Assembly (NCBI RefSeq): GCF_963576545.1
Contig: NW_026870595.1
Span: forward strand, 1-64,000
Source of the DNA: Limanda limanda
Lineage: Eukaryota; Chordata; Actinopteri; Pleuronectiformes; Pleuronectidae
Direction: 5' to 3'
Length of the DNA stretch: 64,000 bases
Positions 10,401 to 24,400 of this stretch are shown here, piece after piece (the stretch's first letter is position 1; the number at the start of each line of letters is the position of its first letter). The notes under the pieces are model-generated. The model was given only the letters and a program-made list of their open reading frames with translations, searched no databases and was not told the DNA's origin. The position numbers were made by a program, and so were the translations under genes.

Positions 10401-13274
10401 TTAAATTCTTGAATTTTTCATCACACATCATCCCAAATGTCACTAAACAGCTGGAAACGGGGAGCTAAGCCTTTTTTGGAACCATTGATTAAGATTTCTG
10501 ACTTTTTCATCACATGTCAGCCCAAGTGTCAGAAAAGCGCTGGAAACAGGGAGATAAGCCTTTTTTGGAAGAAATGGTTAAATTCTCTAATTTTTCATCA
10601 CACATCATCCCAAATGTCACTAAACAGCTGGAAACGGGGATATAAGCCTTTTTTGGAAGCATTGATTAAGATTTCTGACTTTTTCATCACATGTCAGCCC
10701 AAGTGTCAGAAAAGCGCTGGAAACAGGGAGATCTGCCTTTTTTTGGAAGAAAAGGTTAAATTCTTGAATTTTTCATCACACATCATCCAAATGTCACTAA
10801 ACAGCTGGAAACGGGGAGATAAGCCTTTTTTGGAAGCATTGATTAAGATTTCTGACTTTTTCATCACATGTCAGCCCAAGTGTCAGAAAAGCGCTGGAAA
10901 CAGGGAGATCTGCCTTTTTTTGGAAGAAAAGGTTAAATTCTTGAATTTTTCATCACACATCATCCCAAAATGTCACTAAACAGCTGGAAACGGGGAGCTA
11001 AGCCTTTTTTGGAACCATTGATTAAGATTTCTGACTTTTTCATCACATGTCAGCCCAAGTGTCAGAAAAGTGCTGGAAACAGGGAGATAAGCCTTTTTTG
11101 GAAGAAATGGTTAAATTCTTGAATTTTTCATCACACATCATCCCAAATGTCACTAAACAGCTGGAAACGGGGAGATAAGCCTTTTTTGGAAGCATTGATT
11201 AAGATTTCTGACTTTTTCATCACATGTCAGCCCAAGTGTCAGAAAAGCGCTGGAAACAGGGAGATCTGCCTTTTTTTGGAAGAAAAGGTTAAATTCTTGA
11301 ATTTTTCATCACACATCATCCCAAATGTCAAAACAGCTGGAAACGGGGAGATAAGCCTTTTTTGGAACCATTGATTGACATTTTGACTTTTTCATCACAT
11401 TATCAGCTCCAGTGTCAGAAAAGCGCTGGAAACAGGGAGATAAGCCTTTTTTGGAAGAAAATGGTTTAAATTCTTGAATTTTTCATCACACATCATCCCA
11501 AATGTCACTAAACAGCTGGAAATGGGGATATAAGCCTTTTTTGGAAGCATTGATTAAGATTTCTGACTTTTTCATCACATGTCAGCCCAAGTGTCAGAAA
11601 AGCGCTGGAAACAGGGAGATCTGCCTTTTTTTGGAAGAAAAGGTTAAATTCTTGAATTTTTCATCACACATCATCCCAAATGTCACTTAACAGCTGGAAA
11701 CGGGGAGGTAAGCCTTTTTTGGAACCATTGATTAAGATTTCTGTCTTTTTCATCACATGTCAGCCCAAGTGTCAGAAAAGCGCTGGAAACAGGGAGATAA
11801 GCCTTTTTTGGAAGAAATGGGTTAAATTCTTGAATTTTTCATCACACATCATCCAAATGTCACTAAACAGCTGGAAACGGGGAGATAAGCCTTTTTTGGA
11901 AGCATTGATTAAGATTTCTGACTTTTTCATCACATGTCAGCCCAAGTGTCAGAAAAGCGCTGGAAACAGGGAGATAAGCCTTTTTTGGAAGAAATGGTTA
12001 AATTCTCTAATTTTTCATCACACATCATCCCAAATGTCACTAAACAGCTGGAAACGGGGATATAAGCCTTTTTTGGAAGCATTGATTAAGATTTCTGACT
12101 TTTTCATCACATGTCAGCCCAAGTGTCAGAAAAGCGCTGGAAACAGGGAGATCTGCCTTTTTTGGAAGAAAAGGTTAAATTCTTGAATTTTTCATCACAC
12201 ATCATCCCAAATGTCACTAAACAGCTGGCAACGGGGAGATAAGCCTTTTTTGGAAGCATTGATTAAGATTTCTGACTTTTTCATCACATGTCAGCCCAAG
12301 TGTCAGAAAAATGCTGGAAACAGGGAGATCTGCCTTTTTTTGGAAGAAAAGGTTAAATTCTTGAATTTGTCATCACACATCATCCCAAATGTCACTAAAC
12401 AGCTGGAAACGGGGAGATAAGCCTTTTTTGGAACCATTGATTAAGATTTCTGTCTTTTTCATCACATGTCAGCCCAAGTGTCAGAAAAGCGCTGGAAACA
12501 GGGAGATAAGCCTTTTTTGGAAGAAATGGTTAAATTCTTGAATTTTTCATCACACATCATCCCAAATGTCACTAAACAGCTGGAAACGGGGAGATAAGCC
12601 TTTTTTGGAAGCATTGATTAAGATTTCTGACTTTTTCATCACATGTCAGCCCAAGTGTCAGAAAAGCGCTGGAAACAGGGAGATAAGCCTTTTTTGGAAG
12701 AAATGGTTAAATTCTCTAATTTTTCATCACACATCATCCCAAATGTCACTAAACAGCTGGAAACGGGGATATAAGCCTTTTTTGGAAGCATTGATTAAGA
12801 TTTCTGACTTTTTCATCACATGTCAGCCCAAGTGTCAGAAAAGCGCTGGAAACAGGGAGATCTGCCTTTTTTTGGAAGAAAAGGTTAAATTCTTGAATTT
12901 TTCATCACACATCATCCCAAATGTCACTTAACAGCTGGAAACGGGGAGCTAAGCCTTTTTTGGAACCATTGATTAAGATTTTGACTTTTTCATCACATAT
13001 CAGCTCCAGTGTCAGAAAAGCGCTGGAAACAGGGAGATAAGCCTTTTTTGGAAGAAATGTTTAAATTCTTGAATTTTTCATCACACATCATCCCAAATGT
13101 CACTAAACAGCTGGAAACGGGGAGATAAGCCTTTTTTGGAAGCAATGGTTAACATTTTGACTTTTTCATCACATATCAGCTCCAGTGTCAGAAAAGCGCT
13201 GGAAACAGGGAGATCTGCCTTTTTTTTGGAAGAAAAGGTTAAATTCTTGAATTTTTCATCACACATCATCCCAA
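7425..13274 (+). repeat. Core higher-order unit, 5850 bp, 33 monomers
   Basis: The unit is bounded by the ATCGATT-tagged monomers at 7425 and 13275. Monomers at 7425, 7603, 7781, 8667 and 9021 recur at 13275, 13453, 13631, 14518 and 14872, a shift of 5850-5851 bp. It holds the first core markers: TCTCTAAT (~7930), AGAAAAATGCTGG (~8407), CCCAATTGTCAG (~8930) and CCATTGATTGACAT (~9775). The stretch 9.1-12.2 kb has many one-base indels not seen in sister units and one patchwork half at about 10.18 kb. It is longer than the next unit by four monomers. Confidence 0.8.
10171..10230 (+). repeat. Patchwork half-unit: A head inside a B position
   Basis: An A half ends with GTGTCACTAAACAGCTGG instead of GTGTCAGAAAAGCGCTGG, and the B-position half then starts with the A-type GAAACGGGGAGATAAGCC before returning to B1 sequence at GAAGAAAAGG. 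Spacing stays in register with the surrounding monomers. A conversion tract of roughly 40 bases from an A half into a B half explains this better than a deletion. It is the only such case I noticed. Confidence 0.75.
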
Positions 13275-16200
13275 ATGTCACTAAACAGCTGGAAACGGGG
13301 AGATAAGCCTTTTTTGGAAGCATCGATTAAGATTTCTGACTTTTTCATCACATGTCAGCCCAAGTGTCAGAAAAGCGCTGGAAACAGGGAGATCTGCCTT
13401 TTTTTGGAAGAAAAGGTTAAATTCTTGAATTTTTCATCACACATCATCCCAAATGTCACTAAACAGCTGGAAACGGGGAGATAAGCCTTTTTTGGAACCA
13501 TTGATTAAGATTTCTGACTTTTTCATCACATGTCAGCCCAAGTGTCAGAAAAGCGCTGGAAACAGGGAGATCTGCCTTTTTTTGGAAGAAAAGGTTAAAT
13601 TCTTGAATTTTTCATCACACATCATCCCAAATGTCACTAAACAGCTGGAAACGGGGAGCTAAGCCTTTTTTGGAACCATTGATTAAGATTTCTGACTTTT
13701 TCATCACATGTCAGCCCAAGTGTCAGAAAAGCGCTGGAAACAGGGAGATAAGCCTTTTTTGGAAGAAATGGTTAAATTCTCTAATTTTTCATCACACATC
13801 ATCCCAAATGTCACTAAACAGCTGGAAACGGGGATATAAGCCTTTTTTGGAAGCATTGATTAAGATTTCTGACTTTTTCATCACATGTCAGCCCAAGTGT
13901 CAGAAAAGCGCTGGAAACAGGGAGATAAGCCTTTTTTGGAAGAAATGGTTAAATTCTTGAATTTGTCATCACACATCATCCCAAATGTCACTAAACAGCT
14001 GGAAACGGGGAGATAAGCCTTTTTTGGAAGCATTGATTAAGATTTCTGACTTTTTCATCACATGTCAGCCCAAGTGTCAGAAAAGCGCTGGAAACAGGGA
14101 GATCTGCCTTTTTTTGGAAGAAAAGGTTAAATTCTTGAATTTTTCATCACACATAATCCCAAATGTCACTAAACAGCTGGAAACGGGGAGATAAGCCTTT
14201 TTTGGAAGCATTGATTAAGATTTCTGACTTTTTCATCACATGTCAGCCCAAGTGTCAGAAAAATGCTGGAAACAGGGAGATCTGCCTTTTTTTGGAAGAA
14301 AAGGTTAAATTCTTGAATTTGTCATCACACATCATCCCAAATGTCACTGAACAGCTGGAAACGGGGAGATAAGCCTTTTTTGGAAGCAATGGTTAACATT
14401 TTGACTTTTTCATCACATATCAGCTCCAGTGTCAGAAAAGCGCTGGAAACAGGGAGATCTGCCTTTTTTTGGAAGAAAAGGTTAAATTCTTGAATTTTTC
14501 ATCACACATCATCCCAAATGTCACTAAACAGCTGGAAACGGGGAGATAAGCCTTTTTTGGAACCATTGATTAAGATTTCTGACTTTTTCATCACATGTCA
14601 GCCCAAGTGTCAGAAAAGCGCTGGAAACAGGGAGATAAGCCTTTTTTGGAAGAAATGGTTAAATTCTCGAATTTTTCATCACACATCATCCCAAATGTCA
14701 CTAAACAGCTGGAAACGGGGAGATAAGCCTTTTTTGGAAGCATTGATTAAGATTTCTGACTTTTTCATCACATGTCAGCCCAATTGTCAGAAAAGCGCTG
14801 GAAACAGGGAGATAAGCCTTTTTTGGAAGAAATGGTTAAATTCTTGAATTTTTCATCACACATCATCCCAAATGTCACTAAACAGCTGGAAACGGGGAGA
14901 TAAGCCTTTTTTGGAAGCATTGATTAAGATTTCTGACTTTTTCATCACATGTCAGCCCAAGTGTCAGAAAAGCGCTGGAAACAGGGAGATCTGCCTTTTT
15001 TTGGAAGAAAAGGTTAAATTCTTGAATTTTTCATCACACATCATCCCAAATGTCACTAAACAGCTGGAAACGGGGAGCTAAGCCTTTTTTGGAAGCATTG
15101 ATTAAGATTTCTGACTTTTTCATCACATGTCAGCCCAAGTGTCAGAAAAGCGCTGGAAACAGGGAGATCTGCCTTTTTTTGGAAGAAAAGGTTAAATTCT
15201 TGAATTTTTCATCACACATCATCCCAAATGTCACTAAACAGCTGGAAACGGGGAGATAAGCCTTTTTTGGAAGCATTGATTAAGATTTCTGACTTTTTCA
15301 TCACATGTCAGCCCAAGTGTCAGAAAAGCGCTGGAAACAGGGAGATCTGCCTTTTTTTGGAAGAAAAGGTTAAATTCTTGAATTTTTCATCACACATCAT
15401 CCCAAATGTCACTAAACAGCTGGAAACGGGGAGCTAAGCCTTTTTTGGAACCATTGATTAAGATTTCTGACTTTTTCATCACATGTCAGCCCAAGTGTCA
15501 GAAAAGCGCTGGAAACAGGGAGATAAGCCTTTTTTGGAAGAAATGGTTAAATTCTTGAATTTTTCATCACACATCATCCCAAATGTCACTAAACAGCTGG
15601 AAACGGGGAGATAAGCCTTTTTTGGAACCATTGATTGACATTTTGACTTTTTCATCACATATCAGCTCCAGTGTCAGAAAAGCGCTGGAAACAGGGAGAT
15701 AAGCCTTTTTTGGAAGAAATGGTTAAATTCTTGAATTTTTCATCACACATCATCCCAAATGTCACTAAACAGCTGGAAATGGGGATATAAGCCTTTTTTG
15801 GAAGCATTGATTAAGATTTCTGACTTTTTCATCACATGTCAGCCCAAGTGTCAGAAAAGCGCTGGAAACAGGGAGATCTGCCTTTTTTTGGAAGAAAAGG
15901 TTAAATTCTTGAATTTTTCATCACACATCATCCCAAATGTCACTTAACAGCTGGAAACGGGGAGCTAAGCCTTTTTTTGGAACCATTGATTAAGATTTCT
16001 GTCTTTTTCATCACATGTCAGCCCAAGTGTCAGAAAAGCGCTGGAAACAGGGAGATAAGCCTTTTTTGGAAGAAATGGTTAAATTCTTGAATTTTTCATC
16101 ACACATCATCCCAAATGTCACTAAACAGCTGGAAACGGGGAGATAAGCCTTTTTTGGAAGCATTGATTAAGATTTCTGACTTTTTCATCACATGTCAGCC

Positions 16201-18417
16201 CAAGTGTCAGAAAAGCGCTGGAAACAGGGAGATCTGCCTTTTTTTGGAAGAAAAGGTTAAATTCTTGAATTTTTCATCACACATCATCCCAAATGTCACT
16301 AAACAGCTGGAAACGGGGAGCTAAGCCTTTTTTGGAACCATTGATTAAGATTTCTGACTTTTTCATCACATGTCAGCCCAAGTGTCAGAAAAGCGCTGGA
16401 AACAGGGAGATAAGCCTTTTTTGGAAGAAATGGTTAAATTCTTGAATTTTTCATCACACATCATCCCAAATGTCACTAAACAGCTGGAAACGGGGAGATA
16501 AGCCTTTTTTGGAAGCATTGATTAAGATTTCTGACTTTTTCATCACATGTCAGCCCAAGTGTCAGAAAAGCGCTGGAAACAGGGAGATCTGCCTTTTTTT
16601 GGAAGAAAAGGTTAAATTCTTGAATTTTTCATCACACATCATCCCAAATGTCACTAAACAGCTGGAAACGGGGAGATAAGCCTTTTTTGGAACCATTGAT
16701 TGACATTTTGACTTTTTCATCACATATCAGCTCCAGTGTCAGAAAAGCGCTGGAAACAGGGAGATAAGCCTTTTTTGGAAGAAATGGTTAAATTCTTGAA
16801 TTTTTCATCACACATCATCCCAAATGTCACTAAACAGCTGGAAATGGGGATATAAGCCTTTTTTGGAAGCATTGATTAAGATTTCTGACTTTTTCATCAC
16901 ATGTCAGCCCAAGTGTCAGAAAAGCGCTGGAAACAGGGAGATCTGCCTTTTTTTGGAAGAAAAGGTTAAATTCTTGAATTTTTCATCACACATCATCCCA
17001 AATGTCACTTAACAGCTGGAAACGGGGAGCTAAGCCTTTTTTGGAACCATTGATTAAGATTTCTGTCTTTTTCATCACATGTCAGCCCAAGTGTCAGAAA
17101 AGCGCTGGAAACAGGGAGATAAGCCTTTTTTGGAAGAAATGGTTAAATTCTTGAATTTTTCATCACACATCATCCCAAATGTCACTAAACAGCTGGAAAC
17201 GGGGAGATAAGCCTTTTTTGGACCATTGATTAAGATTTCTGACTTTTTCATCACATGTCAGCCCAAGTGTCAGAAAAGCGCTGGAAACAGGGAGATAAGC
17301 CTTTTTTGGAAGAAATGGTTAAATTCTCTAATTTTTCATCACACATCATCCCAAATGTCACTAAACAGCTGGAAACGGGGATATAAGCCTTTTTTGGAAG
17401 CATTGATTAAGATTTCTGACTTTTTCATCACATGTCAGCCCAAGTGTCAGAAAAGCGCTGGAAACAGGGAGATAAGCCTTTTTTGGAAGAAATGGTTAAA
17501 TTCTTGAATTTGTCATCACACATCATCCCAAATGTCACTAAACAGCTGGAAACGGGGAGATAAGCCTTTTTTGGAAGCATTGATTAAGATTTCTGACTTT
17601 TTCATCACATGTCAGCCCAAGTGTCAGAAAAGCGCTGGAAACAGGGAGATCTGCCTTTTTTTGGAAGAAAAGGTTAAATTCTTGAATTTTTCATCACACA
17701 TCATCCCAAATGTCACTAAACAGCTGGAAACGGGGAGATAAGCCTTTTTTGGAAGCATTGATTAAGATTTCTGACTTTTTCATCACATGTCAGCCCAAGT
17801 GTCAGAAAAGCGCTGGAAACAGGGAGATAAGCCTTTTTTGGAAGAAATGGTTAAATTCTCTAATTTTTCATCACACATCATCCCAAATGTCACTAAACAG
17901 CTGGAAACGGGGATATAAGCCTTTTTTGGAAGCATTGATTAAGATTTCTGACTTTTTCATCACATGTCAGCCCAAGTGTCAGAAAAGCGCTGGAAACAGG
18001 GAGATCTGCCTTTTTTTGGAAGAAAAGGTTAAATTCTTGAATTTTTCATCACACATCATCCCAAATGTCACTTAACAGCTGGAAACGGGGAGCTAAGCCT
18101 TTTTTGGAACCATTGATTAAGATTTTGACTTTTTCATCACATATCAGCTCCAGTGTCAGAAAAGCGCTGGAAACAGGGAGATAAGCCTTTTTTGGAAGAA
18201 ATGTTTAAATTCTTGAATTTTTCATCACACATCATCCCAAATGTCACTAAACAGCTGGAAACGGGGAGATAAGCCTTTTTTGGAAGCAATGGTTAACATT
18301 TTGACTTTTTCATCACATATCAGCTCCAGTGTCAGAAAAGCGCTGGAAACAGGGAGATCTGCCTTTTTTTGGAAGAAAAGGTTAAATTCTTGAATTTTTC
18401 ATCACACATCATCCCAA
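13275..18417 (+). repeat. Core higher-order unit, 5143 bp, 29 monomers
   Basis: This unit is directly followed by its tandem copy. Landmarks at 13275, 13453, 13631, 13985, 14163, 14518, 14872 and 15050 recur 5143 bp later. From about 15.6 kb the shift becomes 5320 bp (16115 to 21435, 16470 to 21790, 17226 to 22546), so the next copy gained one 177 bp monomer near 20.7 kb. The two copies share the private GGACCATTGATT deletion at 17220 and 22540. It carries ACATAATCCC and ACTGAACAGC tags near 14.15 and 14.35 kb. Confidence 0.85.
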
Positions 18418-21400
18418 ATGTCACTAAACAGCTGGAAACGGGGAGATAAGCCTTTTTTGGAAGCATCGATTAAGATTTCTGACTTTTTCATCACATGTCA
18501 GCCCAAGTGTCAGAAAAGCGCTGGAAACAGGGAGATCTGCCTTTTTTTGGAAGAAAAGGTTAAATTCTTGAATTTTTCATCACACATCATCCCAAATGTC
18601 ACTAAACAGCTGGAAACGGGGAGATAAGCCTTTTTTGGAACCATTGATTAAGATTTCTGACTTTTTCATCACATGTCAGCCCAAGTGTCAGAAAAGCGCT
18701 GGAAACAGGGAGATCTGCCTTTTTTTGGAAGAAAAGGTTAAATTCTTGAATTTTTCATCACACATCATCCCAAATGTCACTAAACAGCTGGAAACGGGGA
18801 GCTAAGCCTTTTTTGGAACCATTGATTAAGATTTCTGACTTTTTCATCACATGTCAGCCCAAGTGTCAGAAAAGCGCTGGAAACAGGGAGATAAGCCTTT
18901 TTTGGAAGAAATGGTTAAATTCTCTAATTTTTCATCACACATCATCCCAAATGTCACTAAACAGCTGGAAACGGGGATATAAGCCTTTTTTGGAAGCATT
19001 GATTAAGATTTCTGACTTTTTCATCACATGTCAGCCCAAGTGTCAGAAAAGCGCTGGAAACAGGGAGATAAGCCTTTTTTGGAAGAAATGGTTAAATTCT
19101 TGAATTTGTCATCACACATCATCCCAAATGTCACTAAACAGCTGGAAACGGGGAGATAAGCCTTTTTTGGAAGCATTGATTAAGATTTCTGACTTTTTCA
19201 TCACATGTCAGCCCAAGTGTCAGAAAAGCGCTGGAAACAGGGAGATCTGCCTTTTTTTGGAAGAAAAGGTTAAATTCTTGAATTTTTCATCACACATAAT
19301 CCCAAATGTCACTAAACAGCTGGAAACGGGGAGATAAGCCTTTTTTGGAAGCATTGATTAAGATTTCTGACTTTTTCATCACATGTCAGCCCAAGTGTCA
19401 GAAAAATGCTGGAAACAGGGAGATCTGCCTTTTTTTGGAAGAAAAGGTTAAATTCTTGAATTTGTCATCACACATCATCCCAAATGTCACTGAACAGCTG
19501 GAAACGGGGAGATAAGCCTTTTTTGGAAGCAATGGTTAACATTTTGACTTTTTCATCACATATCAGCTCCAGTGTCAGAAAAGCGCTGGAAACAGGGAGA
19601 TCTGCCTTTTTTTGGAAGAAAAGGTTAAATTCTTGAATTTTTCATCACACATCATCCCAAATGTCACTAAACAGCTGGAAACGGGGAGATAAGCCTTTTT
19701 TGGAACCATTGATTAAGATTTCTGACTTTTTCATCACATGTCAGCCCAAGTGTCAGAAAAGCGCTGGAAACAGGGAGATAAGCCTTTTTTGGAAGAAATG
19801 GTTAAATTCTCGAATTTTTCATCACACATCATCCCAAATGTCACTAAACAGCTGGAAACGGGGAGATAAGCCTTTTTTGGAAGCATTGATTAAGATTTCT
19901 GACTTTTTCATCACATGTCAGCCCAATTGTCAGAAAAGCGCTGGAAACAGGGAGATAAGCCTTTTTTGGAAGAAATGGTTAAATTCTTGAATTTTTCATC
20001 ACACATCATCCCAAATGTCACTAAACAGCTGGAAACGGGGAGATAAGCCTTTTTTGGAAGCATTGATTAAGATTTCTGACTTTTTCATCACATGTCAGCC
20101 CAAGTGTCAGAAAAGCGCTGGAAACAGGGAGATCTGCCTTTTTTTGGAAGAAAAGGTTAAATTCTTGAATTTTTCATCACACATCATCCCAAATGTCACT
20201 AAACAGCTGGAAACGGGGAGCTAAGCCTTTTTTGGAAGCATTGATTAAGATTTCTGACTTTTTCATCACATGTCAGCCCAAGTGTCAGAAAAGCGCTGGA
20301 AACAGGGAGATCTGCCTTTTTTTGGAAGAAAAGGTTAAATTCTTGAATTTTCATCACACATCATCCCAAATGTCACTAAACAGCTGGAAACGGGGAGATA
20401 AGCCTTTTTTGGAAGCATTGATTAAGATTTCTGACTTTTTCATCACATGTCAGCCCAAGTGTCAGAAAAGCGCTGGAAACAGGGAGATCTGCCTTTTTTT
20501 GGAAGAAAAGGTTAAATTCTTGAATTTTTCATCACACATCATCCCAAATGTCACTAAACAGCTGGAAACGGGGAGCTAAGCCTTTTTTGGAACCATTGAT
20601 TAAGATTTCTGACTTTTTCATCACATGTCAGCCCAAGTGTCAGAAAAGCGCTGGAAACAGGGAGATAAGCCTTTTTTGGAAGAAATGGTTAAATTCTTGA
20701 ATTTTTCATCACACATCATCCCAAATGTCACTAAACAGCTGGAAACGGGGAGATAAGCCTTTTTTGGAAGCATTGATTAAGATTTCTGACTTTTTCATCA
20801 CATGTCAGCCCAAGTGTCAGAAAAGCGCTGGAAACAGGGAGATCTGCCTTTTTTTGGAAGAAAAGGTTAAATTCTTGAATTTTTCATCACACATCATCCC
20901 AAATGTCACTAAACAGCTGGAAACGGGGAGATAAGCCTTTTTTGGAACCATTGATTGACATTTTGACTTTTTCATCACATATCAGCTCCAGTGTCAGAAA
21001 AGCGCTGGAAACAGGGAGATAAGCCTTTTTTGGAAGAAATGGTTAAATTCTTGAATTTTTCATCACACATCATCCCAAATGTCACTAAACAGCTGGAAAT
21101 GGGGATATAAGCCTTTTTTGGAAGCATTGATTAAGATTTCTGACTTTTTCATCACATGTCAGCCCAAGTGTCAGAAAAGCGCTGGAAACAGGGAGATCTG
21201 CCTTTTTTTTGGAAGAAAAGGTTAAATTCTTGAATTTTTCATCACACATCATCCCAAATGTCACTTAACAGCTGGAAACGGGGAGCTAAGCCTTTTTTGG
21301 AACCATTGATTAAGATTTCTGTCTTTTTCATCACATGTCAGCCCAAGTGTCAGAAAAGCGCTGGAAACAGGGAGATAAGCCTTTTTTGGAAGAAATGGTT

Positions 21401-24400
21401 AAATTCTTGAATTTTTCATCACACATCATCCCAAATGTCACTAAACAGCTGGAAACGGGGAGATAAGCCTTTTTTGGAAGCATTGATTAAGATTTCTGAC
21501 TTTTTCATCACATGTCAGCCCAAGTGTCAGAAAAGCGCTGGAAACAGGGAGATCTGCCTTTTTTTGGAAGAAAAGGTTAAATTCTTGAATTTTTCATCAC
21601 ACATCATCCCAAATGTCACTAAACAGCTGGAAACGGGGAGCTAAGCCTTTTTTGGAACCATTGATTAAGATTTCTGACTTTTTCATCACATGTCAGCCCA
21701 AGTGTCAGAAAAGCGCTGGAAACAGGGAGATAAGCCTTTTTTGGAAGAAATGGTTAAATTCTTGAATTTTTCATCACACATCATCCCAAATGTCACTAAA
21801 CAGCTGGAAACGGGGAGATAAGCCTTTTTTGGAAGCATTGATTAAGATTTCTGACTTTTTCATCACATGTCAGCCCAAGTGTCAGAAAAGCGCTGGAAAC
21901 AGGGAGATCTGCCTTTTTTTGGAAGAAAAGGTTAAATTCTTGAATTTTTCATCACACATCATCCCAAATGTCACTAAACAGCTGGAAACGGGGAGATAAG
22001 CCTTTTTTGGAACCATTGATTGACATTTTGACTTTTTCATCACATATCAGCTCCAGTGTCAGAAAAGCGCTGGAAACAGGGAGATAAGCCTTTTTTGGAA
22101 GAAATGGTTAAATTCTTGAATTTTTCATCACACATCATCCCAAATGTCACTAAACAGCTGGAAATGGGGATATAAGCCTTTTTTGGAAGCATTGATTAAG
22201 ATTTCTGACTTTTTCATCACATGTCAGCCCAAGTGTCAGAAAAGCGCTGGAAACAGGGAGATCTGCCTTTTTTTGGAAGAAAAGGTTAAATTCTTGAATT
22301 TTTCATCACACATCATCCCAAATGTCACTTAACAGCTGGAAACGGGGAGCTAAGCCTTTTTTGGAACCATTGATTAAGATTTCTGTCTTTTTCATCACAT
22401 GTCAGCCCAAGTGTCAGAAAAGCGCTGGAAACAGGGAGATAAGCCTTTTTTGGAAGAAATGGTTAAATTCTTGAATTTTTCATCACACATCATCCCAAAT
22501 GTCACTAAACAGCTGGAAACGGGGAGATAAGCCTTTTTTGGACCATTGATTAAGATTTCTGACTTTTTCATCACATGTCAGCCCAAGTGTCAGAAAAGCG
22601 CTGGAAACAGGGAGATAAGCCTTTTTTGGAAGAAATGGTTAAATTCTCTAATTTTTCATCACACATCATCCCAAATGTCACTAAACAGCTGGAAACGGGG
22701 ATATAAGCCTTTTTTGGAAGCATTGATTAAGATTTCTGACTTTTTCATCACATGTCAGCCCAAGTGTCAGAAAAGCGCTGGAAACAGGGAGATAAGCCTT
22801 TTTTGGAAGAAATGGTTAAATTCTTGAATTTGTCATCACACATCATCCCAAATGTCACTAAACAGCTGGAAACGGGGAGATAAGCCTTTTTTGGAAGCAT
22901 TGATTAAGATTTCTGACTTTTTCATCACATGTCAGCCCAAGTGTCAGAAAAGCGCTGGAAACAGGGAGATCTGCCTTTTTTTGGAAGAAAAGGTTAAATT
23001 CTTGAATTTTTCATCACACATCATCCCAAATGTCACTAAACAGCTGGAAACGGGGAGATAAGCCTTTTTTGGAAGCATTGATTAAGATTTCTGACTTTTT
23101 CATCACATGTCAGCCCAAGTGTCAGAAAAATGCTGGAAACAGGGAGATCTGCCTTTTTTTGGAAGAAAAGGTTAAATTCTTGAATTTGTCATCACACATC
23201 ATCCCAAATGTCACTAAACAGCTGGAAACGGGGAGATAAGCCTTTTTTGGAAGCAATGGTTAACATTTTGACTTTTTCATCACATATCAGCTCCAGTGTC
23301 AGAAAAGCGCTGGAAACAGGGAGATCTGCCTTTTTTTGGAAGAAAAGGTTAAATTCTTGAATTTTTCATCACACATCATCCCAAATGTCACTAAACAGCT
23401 GGAAACGGGGAGATAAGCCTTTTTTGGAACCATTGATTAAGATTTCTGACTTTTTCATCACATGTCAGCCCAAGTGTCAGAAAAGCGCTGGAAACAGGGA
23501 GATAAGCCTTTTTTGGAAGAAATGGTTAAATTCTCGAATTTGTCATCACACATCATCCCAAATGTCACTAAACAGCTGGAAACGGGGAGATAAGCCTTTT
23601 TTGGAAGCATTGATTAAGATTTCTGACTTTTTCATCACATGTCAGCCCAATTGTCAGAAAAGCGCTGGAAACAGGGAGATAAGCCTTTTTTGGAAGAAAT
23701 GGTTAAATTCTTGAATTTTTCATCACACATCATCCCAAATGTCACTAAACAGCTGGAAACGGGGAGATAAGCCTTTTTTGGAAGCATTGATTAAGATTTC
23801 TGACTTTTTCATCACATGTCAGCCCAAGTGTCAGAAAAGCGCTGGAAACAGGGAGATCTGCCTTTTTTTGGAAGAAAAGGTTAAATTCTTGAATTTTTCA
23901 TCACACATCATCCCAAATGTCACTAAACAGCTGGAAACGGGGAGCTAAGCCTTTTTTGGAACCATTGATTAAGATTTCTGACTTTTTCATCACATGTCAG
24001 CCCAAGTGTCAGAAAAGCGCTGGAAACAGGGAGATCTGCCTTTTTTTGGAAGAAAAGGTTAAATTCTTGAATTTTTCATCACACATCATCCCAAATGTCA
24101 CTAAACAGCTGGAAACGGGGAGATAAGCCTTTTTTGGAAGCATTGATTAAGATTTCTGACTTTTTCATCACATGTCAGCCCAAGTGTCAGAAAAGCGCTG
24201 GAAACAGGGAGATCTGCCTTTTTTTGGAAGAAAAGGTTAAATTCTTGAATTTTTCATCACACATCATCCCAAATGTCACTAAACAGCTGGAAACGGGGAG
24301 CTAAGCCTTTTTTGGAACCATTGATTAAGATTTCTGACTTTTTCATCACATGTCAGCCCAAGTGTCAGAAAAGCGCTGGAAACAGGGAGATCTGCCTTTT

